Part shown: in pieces, positions 23,238-34,619 of the stretch
Numbering within the stretch: position 1 is the stretch's first letter
How the letters are laid out: every line of letters begins with the position of its first letter
Assembly (NCBI GenBank): GCA_947095535.1
Contig: OX352774.1
Span: 115,509,996 to 115,573,995, forward strand
Source of the DNA: Poecilobothrus nobilitatus
Lineage: Eukaryota; Arthropoda; Insecta; Diptera; Dolichopodidae
Direction of reading: 5' to 3'
Length of the DNA: 64,000 nucleotides
Translations under genes and position numbers: made by a program
Notes under the pieces: generated by a model
The model's input: the letters and a program-made list of their open reading frames with translations, nothing else
Told to the model about the DNA's origin: nothing
The model's database searches: none

Positions 23238-24221
23238 TTAGCATATTTCCAAAAAAAAATTTAAAAACTATGCCTACTATGTAGTATCACTCTGTCGGAC
23301 CTTCCGTCTGTTTACAAAATTTCTACACCGTTAATATAGAGCAATGAAATTTTAACCATAGTTAGATCTCATAAAAACATTAATTTAACTAATTAAATTA
23401 TCCATACAACTTTTTATGTAGCCCCATGTAGTTAACGGCCCCATTTCATGTAGTTATGTGTGTTAACGGTTTCTCTTAGTTATATAGAGTTCCGGATCAA
23501 AATTTCAAAAAAGTCCTATTTTCAAATGTATATATCTTAGGTTCTGTGTAACAGTTTAAAATCTAAAAAAACTGGGAATTTTCTTACCCTTCTAAAACAA
23601 AATCAAAACTATGCAATATTTTGTAATTTACTATTTAAACTTACCGTTATGTGAAGCCAGATTTTTCAATATTTTTCTTCCTTCATAACTCCGGCACGCT
23701 TTCAGTCGGAACCTTTTAATTTAAGTTTAGAACTAATTTTAAGAGCAGAAAGATTTTTTGGAATTAATGTAGGTTGACCTCAGAAAGTTTTTTTGTACCA
23801 CCTCCCGTATGTTTTACTTCTAATATTTTTGAATGAAAAAAAAATCATGTACATACAAATGGATATATGAATGAATGTATATATATATTTTTACTATTTC
23901 ATTCCTTATTATTGTTATTGAATAAGTTATTTTGCTTTGATATAAATTATTATGTAAAAAATCTTTGAATTTTATTGGTTTTATTTTTACTTTTCGAATA
24001 ATAGCGGTCGGTCCTGTAGTGGAGACAGCTGATTTTTCTTCATTATGTAGAGTTCTCTTAAAATTGATGCAAGTGTTTCTTTATTTTTCACTTTTTTTCT
24101 TATTATACGAAATTGTAAGAATTTTTTCAAATTTTGGTGTAAATCACAATTCTAAACAGTTTGTATTGTCTTTTGGAAATGTGCGCCTTTAAAAACCGTT
24201 GGTTTACTTTACATTCTGCCT
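23238..24221 (+). repeat. F1 element, copy with interrupted monomer
   Basis: The head begins TTAGCATATTTCC at 23238, followed by ACTCTGTCGGACC, which is a decayed GTCC run. Next come the conserved GTTTACAAAATTTCTACACC block and most of one internal monomer (ACCGTTATGTGAA; CATAACTCCGGCACGCTTTC) up to about 23809. From 23810 to about 24075 is unrelated DNA with the tract ATATATATATTTTT and a more complex segment around 23995-24050. The family tail then resumes at about 24079 and ends TTTTGGAAATGTGCGCC at 24173-24189, then GTTGGTTTAC. The next F1 copy starts at once. The frame seen at 23965-24192 spans this junction and is not taken as a gene. Confidence 0.75.
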
Positions 24222-26004
24222 TTTTAGCACATTTCCAAAAAAATTTTGAAAAAATGTGCTTATTAGTTTCACTCTGTCCGTCCGTCCGTCCGTCCGTCCG
24301 TCTGTTTACAAAACTTCTACACCGTTGAAGATAGAGAAAAAAAATTTTAACCATAGGTAGGTCTCATAAAAAAAATAATTTTGTGGAACAACTTTTTCAT
24401 GTAGCCCCCCCCATTACGGAGCTACACCCCCTCAAACTTTGAAAAAGCCCTATTTTTAAATGCATATATCTTATGTTCTGATTAAGATTTTTTCAATCTG
24501 AAAACGTCATTCGACAGGTATTTCTTTTAACTTTGTAAATTTATATCAAAATTATACAATTTTTTTAAATTTAGTATTTAAATTTACCGTTATGTGAAAA
24601 CTAAATTTTGCATGATTTTTCTACTTTCATAACTCCGGCACGCTTCTAGATAGAAGCTTGAAATTTTGAGGCAAGAAAGAACTTTTAGAATCAGTATAAG
24701 TTTGCTCAGAAAATTTTTTCGGACCACCCCCTGTTTATGAGCTATTAGGGCTTAAAAATTGAAAATTTGCTATTTTTAAACACCTGTAACTTAGGAACCT
24801 GCACACATTTTACTTCTGCAAGATATAAAAATTAAAGCTACAATAATATATTTTTACGTGTGTGAAAGGTTTATTTTAATTGTAAAGGGTTCCAAAGTTG
24901 CAGCTCTTCAAAATTGTAAAAAAGCCCCATTTTCAGATGTATATATCTCGGGCTCTGCGTAATAGTTTTGCAATCTAAAACCGGTAGAAGATCGAAAATT
25001 TTATTATCTATATAAAACAATATCAAAATTATGTAATATTTTGTAATTTACGTTTTAAATTTACCGTTATGTGAAAACCACATTTTGCATGAAATTTCTT
25101 TTTTCATAACTCCGGCACCCCTTTAGATAGGAACTTGAAATTTTGAGACAAGAAAGAACTTTCAGAATTAGTATAAGTTTCCTCAGAAAATTTTTTGGTA
25201 ACGCCCCCGCTTTAAGAGTTATTACGCCTCAAAAATTTAAAATTTGCTATTTTTAGACACCTGTAACTTAGGCACCTGTAAAAATTTTGCTTCGGCAAGA
25301 CATGAAAATTAAAGCTACAATAATATATTTTTACGTGTGTGAAAGGTTTATTTTAGTTGTAAAGGGTTCCAAAGCTGCAGCTCTTCAAAATTGTAAAAAA
25401 GCCCCATTTTCAGATGTATATATCTCGGGCTTTGCGTAATAGTTTTGCAATCTAAAACCGGTAGAAGATCGAAAATTTTATTATCTATATAAAACAATAT
25501 CAAAATTATGTAATATTTTGTAATTTACGTTTTAAATTTACCGTTATGTGAAAACCACATTTTGCATGAAATTTCTTTTTTCATAACTCCGGTACCCCTT
25601 TAGATAGGAACCTGAAATTTTCAGACAAGAAAGAACTTTTAGAATTAGTATAAGTTTCCTCAGAAAATTTTTTGGTAGCGCCCCCTCTTTAAGAGTTATT
25701 ACGCCTGAAAAATTGAAAATTTGCTATTTTTAGACACCTGTAACTTAGGCACCTGTAAAAATTTTTCTTCGGCAAGACATAAAAATTAAAGCTTCAATAA
25801 TATATTTTTACGTGTGTTAACAGCTTTTCTTAGTTATATAGGATTCCGGACTTACGGCCCCTCAAAATCTCAAAAATGTCCTATTTTCAAGTTTTTTCTT
25901 ATTACATGAAATTTTCAAATTTTTGTGTAAGTCACACTTCTAAACAGTTTGTATTGAGTTTTGGAAATGTGCGCTTTTAAAAACCGTTGGTTTACATTCT
26001 ACCT
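24222..26004 (+). mobile_element. F1 element, full-length copy with three tandem monomers
   Basis: This is the best complete F1 copy, about 1.78 kb. The head has a hairpin formed by GCACATTTCCAAAA (24227-24240) and TTTTGAAAAAATGTGC, then a (GTCC)n run at 24275-24303, then ACAAAACTTCTACACCGTT. The body is three head-to-tail monomers at about 24410-24886, 24887-25363 and 25364-25840. The last two are both 477 bp, judged from GGGTTCCAAAG at 24887 and 25364 and GGATTCCGG at 25841. The tail ends TTTTGGAAATGTGCGCTTTT, then AACCGTTGGTTTACATTCT. There is no open frame, so it is non-autonomous. Monomers two and three are far more alike than one, which fits recent unequal amplification. Helitron-like affiliation is inferred from the GTCC run and shared architecture with F2. 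Confidence 0.85.
24275..24303 (+). repeat. (GTCC)n microsatellite inside F1 head
   Basis: Six to seven GTCC units lie just downstream of the F1 head hairpin. The same tract, shorter or decayed, is in the F1 heads at 23.29 kb, at 29.28-29.32 and 33.68-33.72 kb (as GGAC), and at 62.53 kb. This makes it an intrinsic part of the element, as described for proto-microsatellites in dipteran mini-me elements. Confidence 0.9.
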
Positions 26005-26328
26005 TGTTTTATTATGTGATTAATATTTTCACTCTTAACCTTTCTCTATAAACCTCATAAATTTAGAATACTCCCTTTTTCAAAGTATGTTAAAGAATAA
26101 CCATTTACATAAAAATAATTATCAGTCTTTTCTTATTCCCCTGTTGCTTTCCCTTGAATTCAGTATTTTAAATTGTTCGAAGATTTTATTGCGACGCAAT
26201 TTGGTATATAGAATCTAAGCTATAAAATAAAATAATATGTAAAAAAAAATTTTTTTTAAATATGCTGTTAGCAAAACCGAATGCGCCCCCTAACAAGTAG
26301 AAAATAAAATTGATTGCAAAATTTTAGC

Positions 26329-26410
26329 TTTTTGGACTGTTATAATATAAAAGTGAATTGCTAGTGCAAGCATTTTGGACTGTTATAATATAAAAGTAAA
26401 TTGCTGGAAT
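26329..26410 (+). repeat. 42-bp tandem duplication
   Basis: TTTGGACTGTTATAATATAA followed by AAGTGAATTGCT occurs at 26331 and again at 26373 with one or two differences. It is a simple local duplication in non-coding DNA. Confidence 0.85.
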
Positions 26411-26667
26411 AAGGTTAAATAAAAATCTTGGAAATTTGAGGTTCGTGTTTCTTTTTTAACAGATTACGAACAGATACGAAGATAATAAAAAGCTTGACAA
26501 AATGACAAATAAATAAGTAAATAAATAAACCGACACCGACGAGTTAATATAAAAGCATATAATACCTACTTATTAACAACTCCCATATTTAGAAGTATAT
26601 ATAAATAGCCTATATATTACAGCCTATTATTTTTTATGGGTACTAATGTACTTATTGGGTTCACTTT

Positions 26668-27416
26668 ATCCATTCATTTGTCAGCACGTCTTTTCGTCTA
26701 TTTACAAAAATCTGTCTTGTTTCAAATGGAGCAATGCAATTTTTAACCTTATAGATAGGCTTCGTAAAAAAATAAATTTTGTGGAAATTATAAGTAATTT
26801 AAATATAGCCACATTGAAAGTAGTCATCGCAATCATAACACAGAAGTTAATCAACTTTTGGCTTTAACACAGAATTTGAGGGCTACTTTACTATTCCTTT
26901 TATTTAAATACCCACAAAGACATAATCATGTTTCGAAAAATGACATTATTTTCATAAAAAAATGTTCTTCAACTGTTTCATTTGACCGCATTCATAGAAA
27001 GTTAATATAACCTTTATAAGAGTATTATATATTTTTTGAAATTTTACGTTATGTGACAGACTGAATTCAAAACCCTTGAGATAGGTATGTGAAGATTACA
27101 ATTGAAAATAAGCATACATATATGTTACTTCAAAAAACAGATTATACTTCTGTACTTCCTGTTCAAAAATTATTTGGGGGTCAAAATTAAAAATAATTAC
27201 CTGTAACCTGGATTAGGAGAATGTTCAAAGTAAGATACAAAAGACATCAAGAATTCTTTAAAATTAAAGAAAGTATCTCTAGACTTTCAAAAATTTTTTT
27301 TATATAAATTATTTTGAAAAAAAAAATCCAAATTTGATGCAGAAGTAGTCATAATTCTAAAATATGTATTTTTATTATGTCTTTGCAAATGTATGCCTCT
27401 AAGAACTTTTGTTTTT
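26668..27416 (+). repeat. F1 element, decayed copy
   Basis: This is an old F1 copy. The order of F1 blocks is preserved: CGTCTATTTACAAAAATCTG (head block); TTGTGGAAATTATAAG; TTTTACGTTATGTGACA for ACCGTTATGTGAAA; TTCTGTACTTCCTGTTC for the ACCACCTCCTGTT block; ATTACCTGTAACCTGGATTA for CACCTGTAACTTAGG; and a tail TTTGCAAATGTATGCC. Substitutions are dense throughout, and the GTCC run is reduced to ACGTCTTTTCGTC. It lies between two better-preserved copies. Confidence 0.65.
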
Positions 27417-28055
27417 ATATTTTACGTTGTTTCTATTAATTCTGTATTAAGTTATCATATCGTATATAATATCGTATTATTAAGTGATTCTTATTTTATA
27501 TTTTTATTTGTAATATTGATTATATATCTTCATTTATTAATTTCAAATATCTTTTGTTTTTATCTTTATTTTTGTGATGTGTCATCTCATCACCATGACA
27601 AGATGGTGCAAAAACAAATACTAGATAAGAGTAAGAGATTATATGTACATTTTTCTTTTTTTTCAAATTTTTAATAAATATCATTTTATTGATGCACTCT
27701 ACGCCTTTGGTTTTTTTAAATTTTTTGTTTGTAACTGTGTCCATTTTTGACCAGACCACCATGAATATGGGAATATATCAAGTGAGTTAATAAAAAAATT
27801 TGAATGAAAAATAAGTTCGTTTTTTACTTGTTGTGCTGCATGATTTTAGAACTTTTAAAGTGGTTTAAGTGATTTTTTTTTTTTCTGTTTTATACTAATC
27901 TTATTATAACTATTATCGTAAAAAACAATTTTTTTATAAAATTTGAATCAAAAAAAGGCATTTTTTTTTTAAAGAAATTATATTTTTCACTTATTAATAT
28001 CTTTATCTTTAAATGTGACTGAATTTCTTTGTATTGAACTTTAATGCAAGAAAAA
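27417..28055. other. AT-rich gene-free stretch
   Basis: There is no gene. Overlapping Phe/Leu-rich frames on both strands at 27393-27762 lack any conserved-looking block. The segment AAGATGGTGCAAAAACAAAT at about 27600 is more complex than its surroundings but is isolated. Confidence 0.5.
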
Positions 28056-29368
28056 ATAAGGCAGAATCTAAACCAATGGTTTTTAAAAGCGCACATTTCC
28101 AAAAGATAGTACAAACTCTTTAGAATTTTGGCTTGCATCAAAGTTTGAAACTATCATAAAATAAGAAAATGTGGAAATAGAACTTTTTTGCAATTTTGAG
28201 GGATGTAAGTCTGAAAGCCTATATAACTAAGAAAAACCGTTAATACTCATAAAAGTACATTACTGAAGCTTTAATTTTCATGTCTTGCCGAAGAAAAATT
28301 TGTACAGGTGCCTAAGTTACAGGTGTCTAAAAAAAGCTGACTTTTAAGCGTTAATAGCTCTAAAACAGGGGATGGTACAAAAAAATTTTCTGAGAAAATT
28401 TATATTAATTCTAAAAGTTCTTTCGTATATCAAAATTTGAAGTCCCCAAATTATAAAAGCGTGCCGGAATGCCAGAATTATGAATGTAGGAAAATGTTGC
28501 AAAATTTATTTTTCACATATCGGTAAATTTATATAGTAAATTACAAAATATATAGCATAATTTTGATATTATTTCATAGAGTTAAAAAAATTTCTGGTCT
28601 TATAGCGTTTTTCGTTTGTAAAACTATCACGCAGAACATGAGATATATACATCTGAAAATAGGGCTTTTTTCCAATTTTAAAAGCCTATAACTCTGGAAC
28701 CCTATACAACTAGAAAAAACCGTTACACACATAAAAATATATTATCGGGGCTTTAATTTTTAAGTCATGGCGAAGAAAAATGTGTGCAGGTGCCTAAGTT
28801 ACAGCTGTTTTAAAATAGCAAATTTCCTATTTTTGAGCCCTAATAACTCATAAACAGGCTTCGGTTCAAAAATATTTTCTAAGAAAACTTTACTAATTCT
28901 TAAAGTTCTTTCTTACTTAAAATTTCAAGTTGCTATCTAAACCTGTACCGGAGTTATAAAGGTAGAAAAATCATGCAAAATTTGGTTTTCACATAACAGT
29001 AAATTTAAATACTAAATTTTTAAAAAAATCTATACTTTTGATATTGATTTTTAAAGATAAAAAAAATGCCTGTCAAATGGCTTTTTCAGGTTGAATAAAT
29101 CTTAAGAAGAACATTAGAAGTACGCATTTAAAAATAGGGGGTTTTGTAAAATGGAGAGTGTGCAGCTCCGTAATGGATGGGGCTATATGAAGCAGTTGTT
29201 CTACAACATTAATTTTTTTATCATAGCTACCCATGGTTAATTTTTTTCTCTATCTTTAACGGTGTAGAAGTTTTGTAAACAGACGAACGGACAGACAGTT
29301 GGACGGACGGACAGAGTGAAACTAATAGGCACATATTTCCACAATTTTCTTGTAAATATGCTAAAAAC
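28056..29368 (-). mobile_element. F1 element, copy with two monomers, inverted
   Basis: This is a complete but diverged F1 element on the minus strand, about 1.31 kb. The tail is at its low end (AAGGCAGAATCTAAACCAAT, then GCGCACATTTCCAAAA at 28090-28105). Two tandem monomers follow at a period of roughly 480 bp: the AAAAACCGTTA block is at about 28230 and again at about 28715. The high end holds the AAGTTTTGTAAACAGAC block, a GGAC run (29283-29320) and the head hairpin ending CATATTTCCACAATTTTC...ATATGCTAAAAAC at 29329-29368. Compared with the copy at 24.2-26.0 kb it has one fewer monomer, so monomer number varies between copies. Confidence 0.82.
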
Positions 29369-30649
29369 TTAAGTAAAAAAGAAGATCAGATATTATAGGA
29401 AACCATAATTGAATAAATTAAGTTATAAATTTTTATTCAATAATTATTGTTGTATTATTAAAATTATAATGAAAATCTTTTTGTATTTTTTAATGCTTTT
29501 ATTTAACACGCTTAACTATTATTACTATAAATTGAGAAAAATTTATAAGATTAAAATAATAATATAAAAAATTAAAAAATTCGTTATAAAAATTTTGAAA
29601 AATCAAAAAAAATTAAGAATATCATAAAAAAATAATGAAAAAAACGAAAATATTTCTATAAATCTGTTTTATATTATTTTTTTTAACTCACAGTATATTT
29701 AAAAATTTATATAAGTACATAGTTATTTAAAATATTTGTATTATGAAAATTTAAGAATATAATTTAAAGGATAATTTCTGAAACAAGTCTTCATAACTTT
29801 TAGTGGACATCTATGATGATGTTTAAAGACATTGGGTGCGTTCAGTTAAGTAAAGAACTTTAAATTTATTAAGTCGGTCTAAGTAATTTTTTACTAAAAG
29901 TTTTTTTTTTTTAAAGCTTAAAGAATTGCTTTTCAAATTTTACAGCAAAAAAACACTCCATGCCTATTCGAGCAGCGACAATTTATTTGACGTTTATTAC
30001 AGTTATTTATTTTGTATTTTTAAAAAAAATTATTGATATTTAAAATTATTAAACAAAATATTTAATAAAATCAATAACATTTTTGTAATAACAATTTCTT
30101 AAGCTCTGCAATTCACCATGGCTTCATTAACAACTGAACATAACCAATGTCTTTTTCAATTTCGTGGATTTTGAATAATTAAATTCTCCTCGTTGATGGA
30201 TCGCTGTAAAATACAGAACAGAGGAATTATTTCAAAACGTTAGTATGTTTATCTTTTTCTGTCTTGGTTTAGTTTGCTTTGCCCAAAACTAATCAGATAA
30301 TATAATTAAACCCAATATTAAATTACTTCCCAGTTCTGTCCTCTAAGTGGAAAATTCCATGTATATAAATTAACTATTCTTTCGTCCTATAATAATTGTC
30401 GAAAAAATCATTGAATTAATATTAGATATTAGTATAAAAGTAAATTAAAAATTATTTTCATATTATAATTTTTATTTATATTCATATTATTTTTATTTTC
30501 ATATCTAATTCATTTTTAATTTAGTCTAAATATACTAAAAATACACATGAAAGTATTTAAAAGTTGATTATTTCTTAATAACCTAGATCTTGGGTGCAAA
30601 CTACAGTCCGATCTATTTGTTATAATATATATTGTATAATAATAATAAT
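29369..30649. other. AT-rich gene-free stretch
   Basis: I see no gene. A segment of higher complexity at about 30100-30300 includes an 18-codon frame starting ATGGCTTCATTAACAACTGA. It has no visible splice context that I would defend. Confidence 0.5.
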
Positions 30650-30980
30650 AATAATAGCTGCTAACTAACTGATGACCTTGATTCTGTTAGTACCTCATAC
30701 AGGGGTAGTTATTCAAACTGTCGATGGTTGCGCCACTGATAGCAAAATAGTAATAATAATAGGTAGAGTCATGGATATCTACAATCCCATACGCTTCAAT
30801 TTAAAGTTTTAGCATCATTTACTATCCTACTTCCCAACCAATATACTGCGTTAGCAGTTAAGAATTTTATTCACCCTAAAAGGAGAGGTGGGTTTATTCA
30901 GTAAGAATCCAGACTACCAAAACGGTATTCATGATGTCGTTGGAAGATCACCTCCTCTCCTAGGAAAGAAAAAAATTACT
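30650..30980 (+). repeat. R2 dispersed short repeat, long copy
   Basis: This is one of the two longest R2 copies, about 330 bp. The blocks in order are: AACTGTCGATGGTTGCGCCA; GCAAAATAGTAATAATAATA; ACCAATATACTGCGTTAGCA; GGAGAGGTGGGTTTATTCAG; TAAGAATCCAGACTACC; and TTGGAAGATCACCTCCTCTC. It ends in TAGGAAAGAAAAAAA. The same order is found at 41.33-41.67 kb. The 3' A-rich end and the absence of terminal inverted repeats favour a SINE-like retroposon. I do not find convincing A/B boxes, so the promoter type is open. Confidence 0.65.
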
Positions 30981-33029
30981 TTTGCATTATAAGTGAAAAT
31001 ACATTGTACTTTGTACTGCAAAAAAATATTTTAAATTATGAATCCATAATATGAGAGTTTTTTGTAAAACTGATAGTTTCACCTCTTTAGGACAGGTAGT
31101 ATAAGTAGTGAGACGTAAGTTATATATTGAGGTAAGTTAAATTTGAGTTTAAATAATCCATTAGTCTTCGACAAAGCAAGCTAAAAAAAATACAAGTGAC
31201 TGTAAAATACTTTAAATATAAAATTCGCAAACAGAAAAATTAAAAAGCTAAAGATAACCAGAGCTAAAGATAACAAAGTAATAAGATAACCAGAATTCCA
31301 ATTCATTCCATTGGATATGTTTGATATTAAAATTATGTTTACATTTGAATTTTACAATTTAATATTGAATTTTCTTTTTACTTTTTAAAATGGTTATTTA
31401 ATTTTCCAAATTGAATGGTTTTTACGTTTTTAATTAATGATCATGACTCTCATTTATTTAAAATTCTACTCCTAGTTAATACTCTTGTCTTATTAGCGAT
31501 TTCTTGTTGCTGAAATTTTAAATCATTCTTTTTTATATCAATACTCATTAGGTTTATGTGTTATAAGGGTTACAAATTTATAAATTAATTTTGTCACGAC
31601 AATTTCAAGATTATCTACATTTTTATTTGGTTCCGTATTGTTGTCTACTGCGCTACCAGTTTGCTTCGTTTTAAAGCTAAATTTAAAATACAATGTAACT
31701 TTGTAATATACATGTGCTGGGAAATTGTGATGCAATGGAATGCGTTAAATGCAATTCGTATTATATTAAAAATTAGTTTTAATATTCGAGTAGTGTTTCA
31801 ACTTTGTTTTATTAACGTTTCTTTTTATTTTGACAAAATTAACTTTAATATTATTAAGACTCTTTCAAAAAAAAGGCTTAATGTAGTTTTGAATTGTTTT
31901 TTTGTGAAATTTGTGACAATAATACTGGCTCTTTTAAAATGATTGTTTTTGAAGCACTCTAATACATATTAAAAATGTTTTTCATTTAATGTTTAATGTT
32001 TTTATATACCTAAAGGTTTAAAAAAATTAATGAACTCTAAAACTATAAGACAAAAAAAATTAAGATTGAATTAAAAATATACAAAAAAAAAAAAAAAACA
32101 TCGATGGCAGGCACTACCATAACCATAACAAGGAGTTAATCAGAAATTGAATTTAAAATTGAAAATAGTAAATATAAAAGATCAATAATAAATTCTTTAA
32201 ATACAATTTAAAGATAGTTACAAATCAATAACAAATTTCTGATGATGGATCTGATCTTAAATACAAAACTTAACGCATATTTTATTATAAAGAATAGCAA
32301 AGCATGACAAAAAAATAAATGACATTGGATGATCCATTAATTTATGCAATTAAATTTACAATAAAATTCAATTGAAATAAAAATAAATTTATATTCATAG
32401 ATGCAAGTTAATTAAATAGAACACCTCATTCGGAAGTTGTATAAACTTTAAATGAACATCAACTAGACGGAATAATAAATTTTGTATATCTCATACTTTT
32501 GTCGCTATAACGGATAGCTCGCATATGTGACTTATGTAAACATGTTAAATTTTTTTTTTTTTTATATTTCATATTAAATCTTTTACAATTTATTTTACAG
32601 TATTAAATATTTTAAAAAAAGAATTGAAAAAATCAGCGAAAGTGAATTTTAATTTTAAAACTGAATCAGATTTCAACCAAAGATTGGAATTTAGATTCAT
32701 TAATACTTACTAATTGCTTTTAAATGCATTAATGAGGTCTACAAACATTGTTTTGTTTATGTACTGTCAGATCTGTCAGATATGATCTAGTTTGGTTCAA
32801 AAACTGTGGATGATATAAATTTCGCTGTCAAACAATAGTTTAAGGATATCAATAATTTAAAAAAAAAAAGTTTAAAAATTTAAATTATGTGAAACGCAAT
32901 TTCTATATTTTAATCTAACCAATAGAAATATGTTTGAGAGATAATATATGTATGTACCATTATATAGGGCATAACAGGTGCTTGTGAGCAAGACATTTCG
33001 ATATTATTAATAAAACAAGTAATGAAAAA
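30981..33029. other. AT-rich gene-free stretch
   Basis: There is no gene. Overlapping frames at 31538-31942 on both strands are Phe/Asn/Lys rich and mutually shadowing. A poly-A run precedes 32100. Confidence 0.55.
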
Positions 33030-33764
33030 GCCAAGGGCTTTCAAAAAAGCACATTTCAAAATAATTGTTTGATTTAATTTTTTTTTTTTTTTGGTTGGAA
33101 ACAATTGAGAAAAATTAAATCACACGTTCGTCAATTTTAAGGCAACCGTTCATTATTAAGAAAAGTTATTAACACAAACAAAGGTATAATTTTGGGGCTT
33201 TAATTTTTGTATATTACTTCAAAAAAATTTGGACAGGTGTCCAAGTTACAGGTGTTTAAAAATATAGAATTTTCAGTTTTTGACTCTTACAATTAACGGT
33301 TAACTCTCCTCAATTTCAAGCTTCTAAGTTAAACCGTTTGAAAGAAAGAAGGGGTCCAAATTTTTGCAAAAATTCACTTTCACATAAGAGTATATTAAAA
33401 TACCGCATGACAGAGCCGCATGTTTATTATATATATATACATTTATAAAGTTTATAAAACCACCTATCTTTGGCATTTCCAGATTGAAAATATATCTTCT
33501 AAAACCTGTGCCATAACAATTTAAAGATAGTGAGTATCGAACTTTGTAGGGCTGTAGCTCAGTAACGGGTGGAGCTACAGAAAAAAGTTCTTCAACAAAA
33601 TTAGTTTTTTGGCGATGCCTATCCGTAGTTAAAATTTCATTGCTTTATTTCAAACGGTGGAGAAGTTTTGTAAACAACAAGACAGGTGGACAGTGGACAG
33701 AGGGACGGACAGAGTCGAACTAAGAAGCACAGTTTTTCAAAATTTTTGAAAATGTGCTAAAAAA
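33030..33764 (-). repeat. F1 element, single-monomer copy, inverted
   Basis: This is a diverged F1 copy on the minus strand with one monomer. The tail is at the low end (CCAAGGGCTTTCAAAAAAGC, then ACATTTC at 33051-33057). The CAGGTGTCCAAGTTACAGGT block is at about 33234. The CAGTAACGGGTGGAGCTACA block is at about 33560, the AAGTTTTGTAAACAACAAGA block near 33664 and a GGACAGAGGGACGGACAGAG run at 33694-33713. The head hairpin CAGTTTTTCAAAA...AAAATGTGC closes at 33757. No coding capacity remains. Confidence 0.78.
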
Positions 33765-34094
33765 TAGCCTAATAAAACAATCGTATCAGAACCTTCAGTA
33801 GCTTTAAAATTAATGCTCACACGGCTTTAAAATTAACGACTATTTATTGTTGTTTGAATTTGAGTATTTGGATCTTGTTATTTTTTATTTAAATATTTTA
33901 AATACTTGGTACTAAGTTTAAAATTGTGATGATATCTAAGTGATAAAAACTATATCTAAGCCAATCAAAAAAGAAGTGATAATAGCAAGTTTTAGAAACT
34001 AAAAGTAACAACTTTAAAAAAAACTTAAATATTAGAACAGATACATATGTCATGCAATTTTTTCCTTTGTTTAATTTATTCCCATGCCACATAA
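33765..34094. other. AT-rich gene-free stretch
   Basis: I see nothing supportable here. It is unique-looking A/T-rich DNA between an F1 copy and a SINE. Confidence 0.5.
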
Positions 34095-34240
34095 ATGTGA
34101 CAAAAAAATTAAAAGGTTTCGCAAATATCGTAAGGTGGAATTATTCTTATGGCGTGCGTATGGAATTCGAACCCATAATCCCTCGGTGTTTGCAGAATAT
34201 TTTATATAATCTTACCGACTATTTCACTGAGACCCAACAT
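34095..34240 (-). repeat. tRNA-headed SINE, copy S2, inverted
   Basis: On the minus strand this shows the same order as copy S1 at 9.1 kb. TAGTCGGTAAGATTATATAA stands for the A-box side. Then come GCAAACACCGAGGGATTA, a B-box-like GGTTCGAATTCC (one change from the canonical GGTTCGAATCC), and the body TAATTCCACCTTACGATATT. The head's left part is more decayed than in S1, so the A box is not convincing. A 74-codon frame across it on the plus strand is a shadow. Confidence 0.72.
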
Positions 34241-34404
34241 GCAAATTTTCATAACATACTTCTAAAAGCCTTTTAATGTTGTATCGAGAATTCTTGATAT
34301 GTATAAATTTTTCTTCTTTTTTATAAAATAGAAAATCATATTAACTATAATACAAAATTATTTTTAATTAAATTATAATTTAACCAGATCTGATCGTCGA
34401 CAAT

Positions 34405-34560
34405 GGAGGTCTGTTATCTATAATATAATACACAAGATGTTGGCGAGACCTTGCCAACATGTAAAAAAAAATATTTTATATCTATAATAAAACACTCACA
34501 CTGAATGTAAACTAAACTGGCAATGATGATATTTCTGTATATCTAAATATAATAAAAGAC
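34405..34560 (+). repeat. Dispersed segment D, copy 1
   Basis: GACCTTGCCAACATGTAAAA, then ACTGAATGTAAACTAAACTG, then GCAATGATGATATTTCTGTA recur almost unchanged at 37.80-37.95 kb in the same orientation. The two copies bracket the 680-bp tandem block. It is non-coding and of unknown type. Confidence 0.8.
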
Positions 34561-34619
34561 AAGTTGCTGCTGCTGAGTAGCGTGCCCTCCTGTTATGTTA
34601 AATGTTAATTTAACAAATG

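Noticed and set aside
23965..24192. A 75-codon plus-strand frame with a complex start (IIAVGPVVETADFSSLC)
   Set aside because: It spans the boundary between an insertion and the F1 tail. The second half is plainly F1 repeat, and no family resemblance was found.
27393..28141. Several 80-93-codon frames on both strands
   Set aside because: All are dominated by Phe, Ile, Leu, Lys and Asn as expected from A/T-rich DNA. They overlap each other antisense and, at 28.06 kb onward, fall in an F1 copy.
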